Source of the DNA: Geranomyces variabilis
Lineage: Eukaryota; Chytridiomycota; Chytridiomycetes; Spizellomycetales; Powellomycetaceae
NCBI GenBank assembly: GCA_027603065.1
Contig: JADGJP010000002.1
Location: forward strand, 186,001 to 250,000
Direction: 5' to 3'
DNA length: 64,000 nt
Shown here: positions 34,440 to 43,658 of the stretch, in pieces
Layout of the letters: the number at the start of each line of letters is the position of its first letter
Numbering within the stretch: the stretch's first letter is position 1
Translations under genes and position numbers: made by a program
The notes under the pieces: generated by a model
Database searches by the model: none
Seen by the model: only the letters and a program-made list of their open reading frames with translations
Told to the model about the DNA's origin: nothing

Positions 34440-35948
34440 CTATGTACCGCCGCTTGGCTTTTGGTTCTGAGCGGCCCACATCCGGCTCATATCGAACCAT
34501 TGATTTGGATGCTCGATAGTCTGCACCATTGCCACCCCACCGCCCTCACCACCACCCCCAAGACCACCATCTGCTGCTCCTGTGGCCAACGCTGCATTTG
34601 CAGCCCGATGCGCCCGCCCACCAGTCGACTCGTACAGCCTTGTACACGCGACCTGGTAATGCCCATCCTTTGCAAGACGCGCAACGTCCGCGCTGACCGC
34701 ATCGCCGACGCCATACCCCTTCATCATCAACCGCAGATCATTTTTTGAAAACTCCTTGAACGGGCATCCATGGACGTCAGTCGGCGCCGGTTGATTGCTA
34801 GTGATGATTTTGACACAAGAATACGGCGTGTAGTTTGTGCGTTTGCCCTCAAGGCCATAGTTGTACCGCACATTATACGCGTATGACTTCTGGAACTGGT
34901 CGTCGGTGATTTTAGCGAACGCTGACCGCCAAAAGATGAGGGCTTCTTCGAGCGGCATGCCGATTCCCTTGAGGAAGAGACCGAATTGCAGACGGGCGAC
35001 GTGTTTGAGGTGGTGGTCGCGGCGGAGGGCAGAGTGGAGGTTGCGCATGCAGGGTGGGAAATGGGCGGCGAGGGTGTCGACTTCGTTGTGGCGGACGATG
35101 TCGCGGGAGTCGCCGCCGGCGGGCGCGTAGGCGTTTGATAGGTATTGTTTAGAGATGGATGCAAGGACGGGCACGAGACGGTCGTCTTCGTCCATTCGTG
35201 GAACGGCTTTTGCAGTCGCCTCGAGCGCGGCTGCGAGGTGGGCTTTGTATGCACCCGCAATCAGCACTGGCTGGTCTCGTTCTGGAACATAAGCCCAACC
35301 GTTCTTGACAAACACTGCCCGCCGCTGCACGAGCCGCAGCACATTTTCAAACGGCACGCGGTAAAACACGGTGCGCTCGAGCTTTTCCGCAGAGTATCCA
35401 TGCGTCCGTCGCAACTGCACTGCGACCGCTGCTCGCTCCCGGTCCGTCACAATCGGCATATCGATATCCAGCTCTCTGACGAATCGCGCCCGCTCGGCTT
35501 TCTCCTCCTGGCGGAAACGGTACATAAACAGCGCCGTTTCCTGCCGTACCAGCCACTTGCGCAAGTCAGGCGTGCGGCAATAGGCCAGCCGCAAGATAAA
35601 ATGGCTGATGTGGTCTTTACGCCTTTCCTCATAAAGTTTGGTTGCGCCGACAGCATTGATGCGCACGTTGCGGTTGAGGTGCATATGCTCGTCGTGCACT
35701 ACCTGGATATACTTGTCGATCGTTTCGATGTTCTTCGCACGGAGAGCTGCGGTCTCGACGGCTTTGAGCACGCGCAGGCGGTCGAGAGCGTACGTCTCAA
35801 ACTCGTTTAAGGTTAGCTCGTATGGCGGTGGAAGGTTGTAAAAGTTGAGGGAGAACGGGTATGGCCCGAGGCGGGAGTCGTTGTGGCGGGTGACCTCCAG
35901 CGCCGCAGTGCCGGCACCAGAGGCATATGTGCGATTCTGTTTGAGCAT
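34440..35948 (-). CDS. PRIM2: DNA primase large subunit
   Basis: One uninterrupted exon of 502 residues; the first good ATG is 35948-35946, just before LKQNRTYASG. The four cysteines of the iron-sulfur cluster are visible in family context: HFPPCMRNLH, YTPYSCVKI, DVHGCPFKEF and GHYQVACTRLYE. Other landmarks are RLGPYPFSLNFY, DEHMHLNRN, the RFRQEEKAER helix and QFGLFLKGIGMPLEEALIFW. The subunit partners the catalytic primase and DNA polymerase alpha to start every Okazaki fragment. The C-terminal 45 residues after the last Cys are Gly-rich and variable. It is the only long gene here without introns. It converges on PRP8, with 227 bp between stop codons. Confidence 0.96.
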   Translation of the reverse strand: MLKQNRTYASGAGTAALEVTRHNDSRLGPYPFSLNFYNLPPPYELTLNEFETYALDRLRVLKAVETAALRAKNIETIDKYIQVVHDEHMHLNRNVRINAVGATKLYEERRKDHISHFILRLAYCRTPDLRKWLVRQETALFMYRFRQEEKAERARFVRELDIDMPIVTDRERAAVAVQLRRTHGYSAEKLERTVFYRVPFENVLRLVQRRAVFVKNGWAYVPERDQPVLIAGAYKAHLAAALEATAKAVPRMDEDDRLVPVLASISKQYLSNAYAPAGGDSRDIVRHNEVDTLAAHFPPCMRNLHSALRRDHHLKHVARLQFGLFLKGIGMPLEEALIFWRSAFAKITDDQFQKSYAYNVRYNYGLEGKRTNYTPYSCVKIITSNQPAPTDVHGCPFKEFSKNDLRLMMKGYGVGDAVSADVARLAKDGHYQVACTRLYESTGGRAHRAANAALATGAADGGLGGGGEGGGVAMVQTIEHPNQWFDMSRMWAAQNQKPSGGT

Positions 35949-36018
35949 TGAGGCGTGGTGGGGTGTGGAAGATGGGCAGCAAGCGACGGAGGTTTGCCGA
36001 CGAGAGCGCGACCGGCCG

Positions 36019-36065
36019 TGTCCGAGAATGTCCGAGAATGTCCGGAATGTCCGGGATGTCCGAAC
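36019..36065. repeat. Five tandem TGTCCG-type units upstream of PRIM2
   Basis: TGTCCGAGAA occurs twice, followed by TGTCCGGAA, TGTCCGGGA and TGTCCGAAC, with 9-10 nt spacing. It lies 71-117 nt upstream of the PRIM2 ATG on the gene's promoter side, so it could be an array of factor-binding sites; equally it could be simple repeat slippage. Confidence 0.6.
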
Positions 36066-36352
36066 GCATCTGGTTCCAACCAATTTGAGCTGAGGAGAGC
36101 GCGCAGGCCTAATAGCGTGTACAGATGGGCACTTTCCTATGTTCAATATCCTTCTTTTTGTCAAAATAAAACACAACCCCTCAAACCATCGGTCTGTCTC
36201 ATGTTAGCTGTACGATTACCGTCTCGCAAAGCCCGTTTGATAGTTTCTACGCAGAGATTGTGGTATTGAATCAATCAAGCAGGAAAGAGATATATATACA
36301 GATGCCCTATGATATGATGAAACTACGCTATATCGTCTTGTAAGTGTCTTCA

Positions 36353-37464
36353 CTACGCTGTAACCAACGGTGCGGGCGGTGCTCCATGTGCCGAAAAGCA
36401 GTCGAAAAAGGTATCAAAGTCATACCGCCGCAAATCCTTGTCCCCTTTACCCTTTGGCGGGTCTACGCCCACAAACACAAACTTTGACCCATCCGCCAGC
36501 TCCACAAACGCTAGACCTTCCTGTCCTCGCGTCGTGAATTCCAGCGTGCCCACCTGGGTGCTTGCGGCGCCCGTGTCGTCGATTGTGCCTGTCGCGTCGG
36601 GCGGGATGATGGCGGCTGCGAGCGGGAGAGCTAGAGCTTGCTTGGGTTTGTCGTATAGCAGCCAAATGAAGTCTCGGAAGATTGTCATGGATGACAAGTC
36701 AGTTCCGGGTCCTGGTGGGTCGAGCGTACCGACCAGTGCTGGCTTTGTCGTGGATATCCCGTCAAGCGCGACATTGACAACGAAGACCCGGGCGTCGGCT
36801 TGCCGGCCGACGTAGAACGTAGTCATTGAGTTGTTTGTGTGCGCAAACACGAGCGATTCGAGACCGCTATTTGTGTCTGCATTGGCAGTCGTCCAGGCGT
36901 CAAAAAATGGTTGCACGGCCCATTGTCGGGTAACCTTCGATGAAGCCAGTTCAAACTCGACAATTGCTGCTGGATACTCGTTTCCCAGGTAGACAAAGCC
37001 GGGTCTACAACACCCAAACCGAGAAAGTTAGCAAATCCGGTCAAGCAAAGAGCTGTCACATCTCTCGCTCTTGAAAAGCACATACCGTGACGGCACCAAT
37101 GTGCACCCTTCAAGGTCAAATTGTTTCCCAAGCACATATATTTTGGCGTCTGGTCCATTGTCAGAGTCGACTTGTGTCAAGGCACCGAGCTGGCCACCGT
37201 CGCTGACAACGAAAAGGGTTGACGTCGCATGGTCGAACGCAAGGTCCGAGGGTTCAAACTTGGATGGAAGTCGGTCTAAGCAACAGGATAACGCTCAGAT
37301 AGCCATTGGCGGAGAACCACAGAAGAAAACAGAATTGTACCATATAGTGATGTTCCGGAGCAGTCGACGCCGGCTGCGGCCGCGCGCGCATGTGCCGGCG
37401 GCAGGACAGCGCCCAGCACGGCCGGAGGTAAGAGGAGAGAAGAGAGCACCGAGAGTAGACGCAT
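36353..37464 (-). CDS. Secreted beta-propeller-like protein (SdiA-regulated / phytase-like fold)
   Basis: Exons 37464-37341, 37275-37086 and 37004-36353 give 321 residues. A signal peptide opens the protein (MRLLSVLSSLLPPAVLGAVL..), so it is probably secreted or vacuolar. Repeating blade-like segments follow: LAFDHATSTLFVVSDGGQLG, IYVLGKQFDLEGCTLVPSR, FVYLGNEYPAAIVEFEL, SLVFAHTNNSMTTFYVGRQ and QEGLAFVELADGSKFVFVG. This pattern (LAFD..LFVVSDGG, then LGNE..) resembles SdiA-regulated and phytase-like five- or six-bladed propellers. No enzymatic residues can be named with confidence; esterase or phytase-like activity is only a guess. Confidence 0.6.
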
Positions 37465-37717
37465 ATCCAGAGCAGTGAGGTGAGTGTGAACAGAACAGGG
37501 GAGAGGACGACGGATGGGGGTTCTTATGTACTCTTGCAGCCGAGAAAAGCACCAGCGGGGAAAGGACGAAAGAAGGAACGTGTTTGCATTCCTTACGTAA
37601 TAGCCCCTTCGCCCCCCGCGCCGCGCCGCGTGCGGGCGACATGCGTCTTCTTTGATCGACAGGTTCAAAGTTGGGATCCTACACCAGTAACTCCCTGCGC
37701 ACCACACCGTCACAAAA

Positions 37718-37799
37718 TATTCCATGCAAGTTGCGCTGCGTGCGCGCCAGGGCGCATCAGCACGGGTATTCCATGCAAGTTGCACTGCATGCGTACCAG
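37718..37799. repeat. Direct repeat of 33 nt, two copies 16 nt apart
   Basis: Copies at 37718-37750 and 37767-37799 start TATTCCATGCAAGTTGC and differ at four sites. They lie in the spacer between the CPS1 3' end and the upstream region of the propeller gene; function unknown. Confidence 0.7.
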
Positions 37800-37851
37800 T
37801 GGATGGTATTTGACACGTGCTATCTATGCCATCACTCCATACATCTAAGGT

Positions 37852-37908
37852 GGTTGAGGGAGAACGAAGTGCTGCCAAAATAACCCTATTGTGCGAGCTC
37901 CCTCAACC
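37852..37908. terminator. Inverted repeat in the CPS1 3' region
   Basis: GGTTGAGGGAG at 37852-37862 and its exact complement CTCCCTCAACC at 37898-37908 enclose a 35-nt loop. It begins 25 nt past the CPS1 stop codon in the transcript, so the mRNA could form a hairpin in its 3' UTR. Whether it aids 3'-end formation or stability is unknown. Confidence 0.45.
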
Positions 37909-37932
37909 GGAGACTATGCTACCAAAATACGC

Positions 37933-40025
37933 CTACTGGGCGAGCTCCTGGAAGTTGCGGATAAGCTCATGGAAGAAAGCGATGGAACCGATGAAATCGG
38001 AGATGGGGATCCTTTCGTTCACAGTGTGAATGCCGAAAGCCTTGTCGGAGCGAATGGGGTCGTAGCTGGAAAGAATAACAAAACAAATCAGAGCGCGTTT
38101 TCCGCATACTGAGAGACATAGAAGCGCAGTACCGGTAAATGTGCCTGGTCAACGGCCAGTAGTGGCGGGTGTCAGTGTTGGCGGGCATCAACATTGGAAC
38201 GACAACAACGGTCTTGTCCTGCTCCTCGCCGTCGTTCTCGTCGCTCTTTTTCTTGTGATCAAGCTCCCAAGTGTCTTCCGCAACGCGCCTGACGGTTCCA
38301 GCGAGCATGTCCCACACGCGTCCGCTTTTGGGTGACACGGGCGCTGGTTCAAGTGCACCCCGGTAAGTAATGATCTTCATGGATGCGACGGCGTTGGCGT
38401 CAGCATGGTGCGAGGTGCTGACATTTTGGGCATTGACGAAAGTAAAGTTGAGACCGCGTTCTTTGGCAACAGGAAGCAGGGTCTTCACGATGTGAGCTTC
38501 GGTAGAGGCCACCGAGTCCTGCGGGGCAATACGGTGGTTGATTTCGGCAGACACAAATTCAGGGAGCGCATTGACTGGAGAAAAGAAGACATCGATGAGG
38601 ACGCGTTCTTACAAGCTCGAAAGCTGGAACGCTGCGCAACCCACGTTTGACACCGCCATCAATCATGTCCACGGCCTGGCTGGTCTGCATCATGTAGCGC
38701 ATCTGAGGATCTTTGCTGAGGTACTTGACCAGTGGCTTCCTGACCACACCGATGTTCTTAATGGCAGCGCGCAGCCACGGATTCATGTCCTTCGCGTGTT
38801 CGGCGGCGCACTGCAATGATCCCAAGAACGGATTTTCGTCCACCAGCTCCGGCTGGAACGGATTGTCTTCCAGCTCGGTGATCAGCTTTGCGAGATGTCC
38901 AATCCCCGTGTGCTTGGGCGGGATGGAAGAGTGACCGCCCTGCGCGCTAACCGAAAGAGTGATATCGGTGTATCCCTTCTCTGAGACGCCGATCGAAGCG
39001 AAGGTGCTGCCGAGTTCTTTGGCGATACCAGGTCCTTCGTCGACCAGAAGTTCGACATTGTCCTTTAGACCAAGTTCGAATAGCGCGTCAGCCAAGTATT
39101 TCGCTCCCTAAAATGATAATGAAAAATGAGAAGATTAGCTATGTCGCCTCGTTGTGCCAGAATCTGGGACGCGATCATCCAAGTTCACCGTTGTTACATT
39201 GTAACCGGAAATCTCTTCATCGTATCCGAAAGCAAAGATGACGGTGCGCTCAGGTTTGAAGTCCTGGCTAAGCAGAAGCTCGGCGGCCTCAACGATGGCT
39301 ACCAGCGTATTCTTGGTGTCAACGCTTCCGCGGCCCCAGATGTACTCTCCATCGATTTTTCCAGAGAAAGGCGGGTAAACCCACTGGTCGAGGGAGGATT
39401 TGGGTACAGGGACCGTGTCGATGTGCGAGCAAAGAACTAAAGGTTTGGAAGCCTCGTCAGAACCCTCCCAGCGGTAGAGAAGAGCGTAGCGGTGCACCAC
39501 GTCGAGCTTTAGATGTTTGTGGACCAGAGGATATGTCTTTTCGAGCCACAGCCTGAATTCCGTCAAGCCCTTGCGGTCCTCAACGTCATCGCCTTTGTCA
39601 GGAGGTGGAACATCTGGAACCGAGACGTTTAATAAGCTGCCATTGAGCATGCATGCGTGAAATCACGGCGAAGGTGTCAAACTTATACCGCGGAGATAAT
39701 CAAAGGTCTCTGTGTTGATACGGACCGCTGCCGCAAGTCTTTCTGCAGCAGCGCTTCGCCATTCAGCGTTCTTGAGATGGCCCTCGTAGTTCTTGTCGGT
39801 GATGTCCGGGCGAACGCCGGGAATTTTGGGCTCTGCTTGAGCGCAAACACTGTCTCCGCCAGCGCTGGTGTCGTCACCGACGGGCCACGCAGAAGGCGTG
39901 CTCCCGCAAGTGTACAAAAACGCGCCGGCAAAGAGGCCCGCAAGTAGAAGCGATAGACGGAAGCGAGAGGGTTTGCGGACGGCGGGCGCCGCAGACGGGT
40001 TTAGGGCGAGCGGTTGATAGCCCAT
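37933..40025 (-). CDS. CPS1: Carboxypeptidase S-like M20 metallopeptidase, membrane-anchored
   Basis: Exons 40025-39689, 39613-39198, 39107-38645, 38574-38133 and 38065-37933, all in phase, give 596 residues. An N-terminal cytosolic tail and one hydrophobic segment (RLSLLLAGLFAGAFLYT) act as signal anchor, as in yeast Cps1. M20 metal ligands and catalytic residues are seen: CSHIDTVPV, GRGSVDTKNTL, FGYDEEISG, the dimerisation-domain pattern SAQGGHSSIPP, and the late His in DKAFGIHTVNER. The enzyme removes C-terminal residues from peptides with a penultimate Gly, in the vacuole, for nitrogen supply. The exon 3/4 junction uses donor GTGGGT, chosen because it yields GGVKLNALPEFVSAEINHR. Confidence 0.93.
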
Positions 40026-40193
40026 TTTGGTGTGGAATGGGCGGTGGTGACAAACGAGCAAGCCAGAAACCTTGGCGACTCGCGCTGAAAGCGCCCTTTT
40101 ATATCATCTTCCCCTTCCTGCCATTCCAAGCTCTCGCACCGCCCGTACTGCACCACTATCGCTCCACTCATCGGACAGTTCTTGCGCAAAGCC
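40026..40193. promoter_or_regulatory. Divergent CPS1/ARPC3 promoter with minus-strand TATA
   Basis: 168 bp between start codons. On the CPS1 strand, TATAAAA reads from 40103 down to 40097, 72 nt upstream of its ATG. ARPC3 has no TATA box in the same interval. Confidence 0.5.
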
Positions 40194-40995
40194 ATGCCCG
40201 TAAGTTGCGCACTGGGCTTGTAACCAAAGTGCGGATTCCACTCTCCGCATGGCTGATCACTTAACGCCCTTCGGATGCTAGGCCTATCACTCGTCGTTCA
40301 ACGACGGCCAGTACCGCAACCTGGGCAACATTGCCCTCCTCCCGATCAAAACAAAGATACGCGGTCCCGCTCCATCTGCAGGTACGTTGTCTCTACAGTT
40401 GGTTCGCCTCAAACCACTCATAACTCACACACTCAAACGAAACAGTTGATGCCGAAACGGATGATATCGTCGACGAAGCCATCGCTCTCTTCCGCGCCAA
40501 TTGCTTCTTCCGGAACTTTGAGATAAAGGGTGGCGGCGACCGGGCGCTCATCTACCTTTTGCTGTTTATCCAAGAGTGTTTGCAAAAGCTGCAAAAGCTG
40601 CCAAGCTCGGTAGAAGGCCAGCGAACGCTGATGACCCATGCGCTGCAGAACTTTGCCATCCCTGGCGAGAACCAATTTCCGTTGAATGCGATGTATGAGA
40701 AGCCGGTCAGCAAAAATGACCAAGGTATGGTGTAAAATGGAAGGGTGTGGACGCTGTGCGCCCGAGCTTCAATGAGGTCGAAGGCGGTCGAAGCAAATCC
40801 CTGATGCCGTTGCCTTGGTTGGTGCCTTCCTCCTTCCCAGATCAACTCCGCCAGTACCTTAGCCAGCTCCGCCAAGAATGTGCTTCGCGGCTTGCGGCAA
40901 AAATCTACGATGGCAAAGAGGTGCCTTCAAAGTGGTGGCTCAGCTTTTCAAAGAGGAAGTTCATGAACCTGCCAAATGTCGGCACTATGGCATAA
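40194..40995 (+). CDS. ARPC3: Arp2/3 complex subunit 3 (p21-Arc)
   Basis: Exons 40194-40199, 40282-40381, 40446-40724 and 40841-40995 give 179 residues, the family's normal size. The first coding exon is just ATG CCC. Family blocks are clear: MPAYHSSF..GNIALLPIKTKIRGPAPS, DIVDEAIALFRANCFFRNFEIK, RALIYLLLFIQECLQKLQK, FAIPGENQFPLNAMYEKP, QLRQYLSQLRQE and PSKWWLSFSKRKFMN. ARPC3 is a core subunit of the seven-protein complex that nucleates branched actin, used in endocytosis and in crawling of some zoospores. It is followed on the same strand by CapZ-alpha, another actin regulator. Confidence 0.96.
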
Positions 40996-41984
40996 ATGAA
41001 AAATCGTCTAGGCGCATTTAACTACTTCTGCGCATGCAGGTCTGCGACCTTCATCCTTTTATCTGTCGCAAAGGGAGGCGTAATGACATTGTTCGTTTTG
41101 AATCTCACGGCTGTTGGACAACGCAGACGGGCATCGCTTCTTAACTGGTTTGCGCTGCATTTGCGTTCCACCATCATGCTGGAAGCATTCGAAAGCGTTG
41201 GCAAATATCAGCCTTGCGCCTGCGTCGAGTGGTGCATGCCTATTTGCTTTTCTCTCGGTCCTAAATCCTCTGATTCCGCTGCTTGATTGGTACTCCTTCA
41301 TGCTATCTTGCTCTGTATTGCCCATTGTCAAAGCCTTCTTTCTGCTCCTCCTTCGTCCTCAACCCAACCCATGGCGGGCGCGCTGCGCATCCTGCCCTTG
41401 ACACCCAGCTTGGTCAATGAGAAAAGTATTATCCCGTCGACGCACTGAATGGTGAATATGGATGCGGATGAGAACATTCCGCACTTTATCGAGTTTACAG
41501 TGCGCATTGTTTTAAGTCCCCATGGCCGCCGACTTTCTCGACAGCTGTCGGTGATTTCACTTCCGACTCCGACGAGTCGACGGAGAATGGCATCGCGCGC
41601 GCTATAGCTAGCTCCCGGAGAATGCAATTAAGAATCAAGGTCGCGCACAAACATGCTCTGATTGCTTGGCGTCTTCTTCTTGGCGCCGCTTTGAGGAGGC
41701 CGCAAAACAACGGGGATGCCGCTAGTAGCACCCAACATTGACTCCCCTCCAGTGGCGCAAGCTTGGGCCTCTGCCCTATTCTTACCCCGGTAATGCCGAC
41801 CATCGAATCCTCAGGGGCGGGTATGGACTTGAGGGCTATTGCAAGGAGCAGTGGCGGAGGAGCGACCTTATGTCGGTCAAGATGAGCAGCAGCGACCGTC
41901 CGACCGTTCACCGCGCGCGCGATCTTGAAGACCCATCCATTCACCCCGCCCGCCACCGAGCGCAACAAATAACAAGTCGCAAAA
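40996..41984. other. Spacer between ARPC3 and CapZ-alpha, possible small gene
   Basis: No recognised gene. On the plus strand an ATG at about 41373 (MAGALRILPLTPSLVNEK) ends at a GT at 41426, and a good acceptor (TTTACAG) ends at 41500. The 75-nt intron length fits this genome, and the frame continues as RIVLSPHGRRLSRQLS. This may be a small uncharacterised protein, but later exon joins are ambiguous, so I do not call it as a gene. Confidence 0.3.
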
Positions 41985-43312
41985 ATGTCAACACTGTCCG
42001 ACTCTGCAAAACTGCAAATAGTTGCAGGCTTTCTCAAAGATAGCCCGCCCGGCGAGATTAACGATGTCTTTAACGGTGAGTAAAGGACACGCCGCGGCGC
42101 CCATTTTGCGCCGGGCAGCATTCGGCCTGGACAATAGCGCTCACGGTTTATTCCTCGCCTGTAACATTTTTGGCACAGATGTCCGTGTGCTTATGGAAGA
42201 CGAGGCACTACTCCAGGACGGCGTGACTGGATGCTTTGAAGAGTACAACGTGGAGCAATTCACGACCGTTGTGCCGCCGGGCAAGGACTATGCGGTGTGT
42301 CCACCCACCCGGTCCATTATACAGGGCGCAGCTCTAGCAACTGTTGCAAATCAGAAGATCAATGGGGCTGACTCTAGCTGCATTTGCGGTGGTTGCAGGT
42401 TATCTTGTCGAACAGCAACAGACTGAGCGCAGACCGGTTTGTCGACTCGCGTGGTGGACTTTCCTTTGCCGTTGACCATATCCGGCAGGTAAATTAAATT
42501 ACTCGCTATCTCTTGGCGCCCTACATGTATATGGAAGGGCTGTCATTTTCCGAGTTTTGAAGCTAAACCTTTTGCTGCCCAACCCCAGACAACATCCGAC
42601 CCGCAACCTATCGACTCCAACCCATCCATCGAACCTTTCCTCCACGCGCTCGACGCCGCAACATCCCGGTACATCTCCGACCACTACCCGGACGGCACGG
42701 CGACCGTTTCTCCGGACCTCGCAATCGCCATTGTCGGAAGTAAATACAACCCAAACAGTTTCTGGAACGGCCGGTGGCGTTCGCAGTGGTCGGCTCCCGC
42801 TGCCGGCGGGGGAGAGATTACGGGAAGGTTGAGTGTGAATGTGCATTACTATGAGGATGGAAATGTGCAGTTGGCGGCGGAGAAGGATGTTACGGTTGTT
42901 GTGCCGGAAGCGTCTGGGGTGAGGCTACGCGCATCGATATGTGGGGATCTCGTTTTTCTTTTACGCATTTTTGGGCTGATTGGTTGTTTTTTTTTTCTGT
43001 TTCTTTTTTATCGCTTGGACAGGACCCGGCAGCTTGGGCGCACACTGTCGTCCGGCTGATCACCAAAGCTGAGGGCGAGTTCCAGGCTGCGCTGAGCGAA
43101 AAGCTTGCAGACCTGGCCGACACGATCTTTAGGACGCTCCGCCGAGCGTTGCCTATAACGCGAAACAAGATAAACTGGGACTCGATTGCTGCTTGTAAGT
43201 TATACGGGCGCCAAAGAGCGCACCTTCTGGGGCGAGCATGTGAAGTATTAATCGTCGCTCGTTTCCCTCTCGGCTTTCAGACAAGATTGGGTCAGAACTG
43301 ACAGCAAAGTAA
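41985..43312 (+). CDS. CAPZA: F-actin-capping protein subunit alpha
   Basis: Exons 41985-42075, 42179-42294, 42399-42488, 42589-42918, 43023-43194 and 43281-43312 give 276 residues, typical of CapZ-alpha. Landmarks are KLQIVAGFLKDSPPGEINDV, the YNVEQFTTVVPPG segment, SFWNGRWRSQWSA (the highly conserved FWNGRWRS block), VNVHYYEDGNVQL, and the C-terminal actin-binding tentacle beginning TLRRALPITRNKINWDSIAAY. With its beta subunit it caps the fast-growing ends of actin filaments. Introns are 76-104 nt, slightly longer than elsewhere. Confidence 0.96.
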
Positions 43313-43336
43313 AGGCCGCTGCGACAATGTATTTTC

Positions 43337-43342
43337 AATAAA
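43337..43342 (+). terminator. Polyadenylation signal of CapZ-alpha
   Basis: AATAAA lies 25 nt after the stop codon at 43312. Confidence 0.45.
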
Positions 43343-43658
43343 CTTCTTCTCCGCGTCCAAAGCGAAAGCATCTAAGGGCACTGCACTGATTAAGTTCTCA
43401 GCTTTGCGCCCGCAACTAATCAACAGATTCGGAAGGCAAAAAATAAATATAATATTTAAGAGTGTAGTGAAAACCAAAACGGTAACAAGAAAAAAAAAAG
43501 TAGCGGTAAACGCGGGTAATAACGGGAGAGCGCGGAGAGCGCGAGGGAAAGATCAAAAACGTGACAGTAAGAGGGGGAGATATGAGGGGTGAAGAGGGCA
43601 TGAAGCCCAAAAAAGGCACCGGGAGTGTGAGTTACATGAGATATCCTTATTGCCGCCA

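Noticed and set aside
41495-42121. 208-codon minus-strand frame over the CapZ-alpha first exon
   Set aside because: It overlaps the real CapZ-alpha exon 1 and has no domain; composition looks like an antisense shadow.
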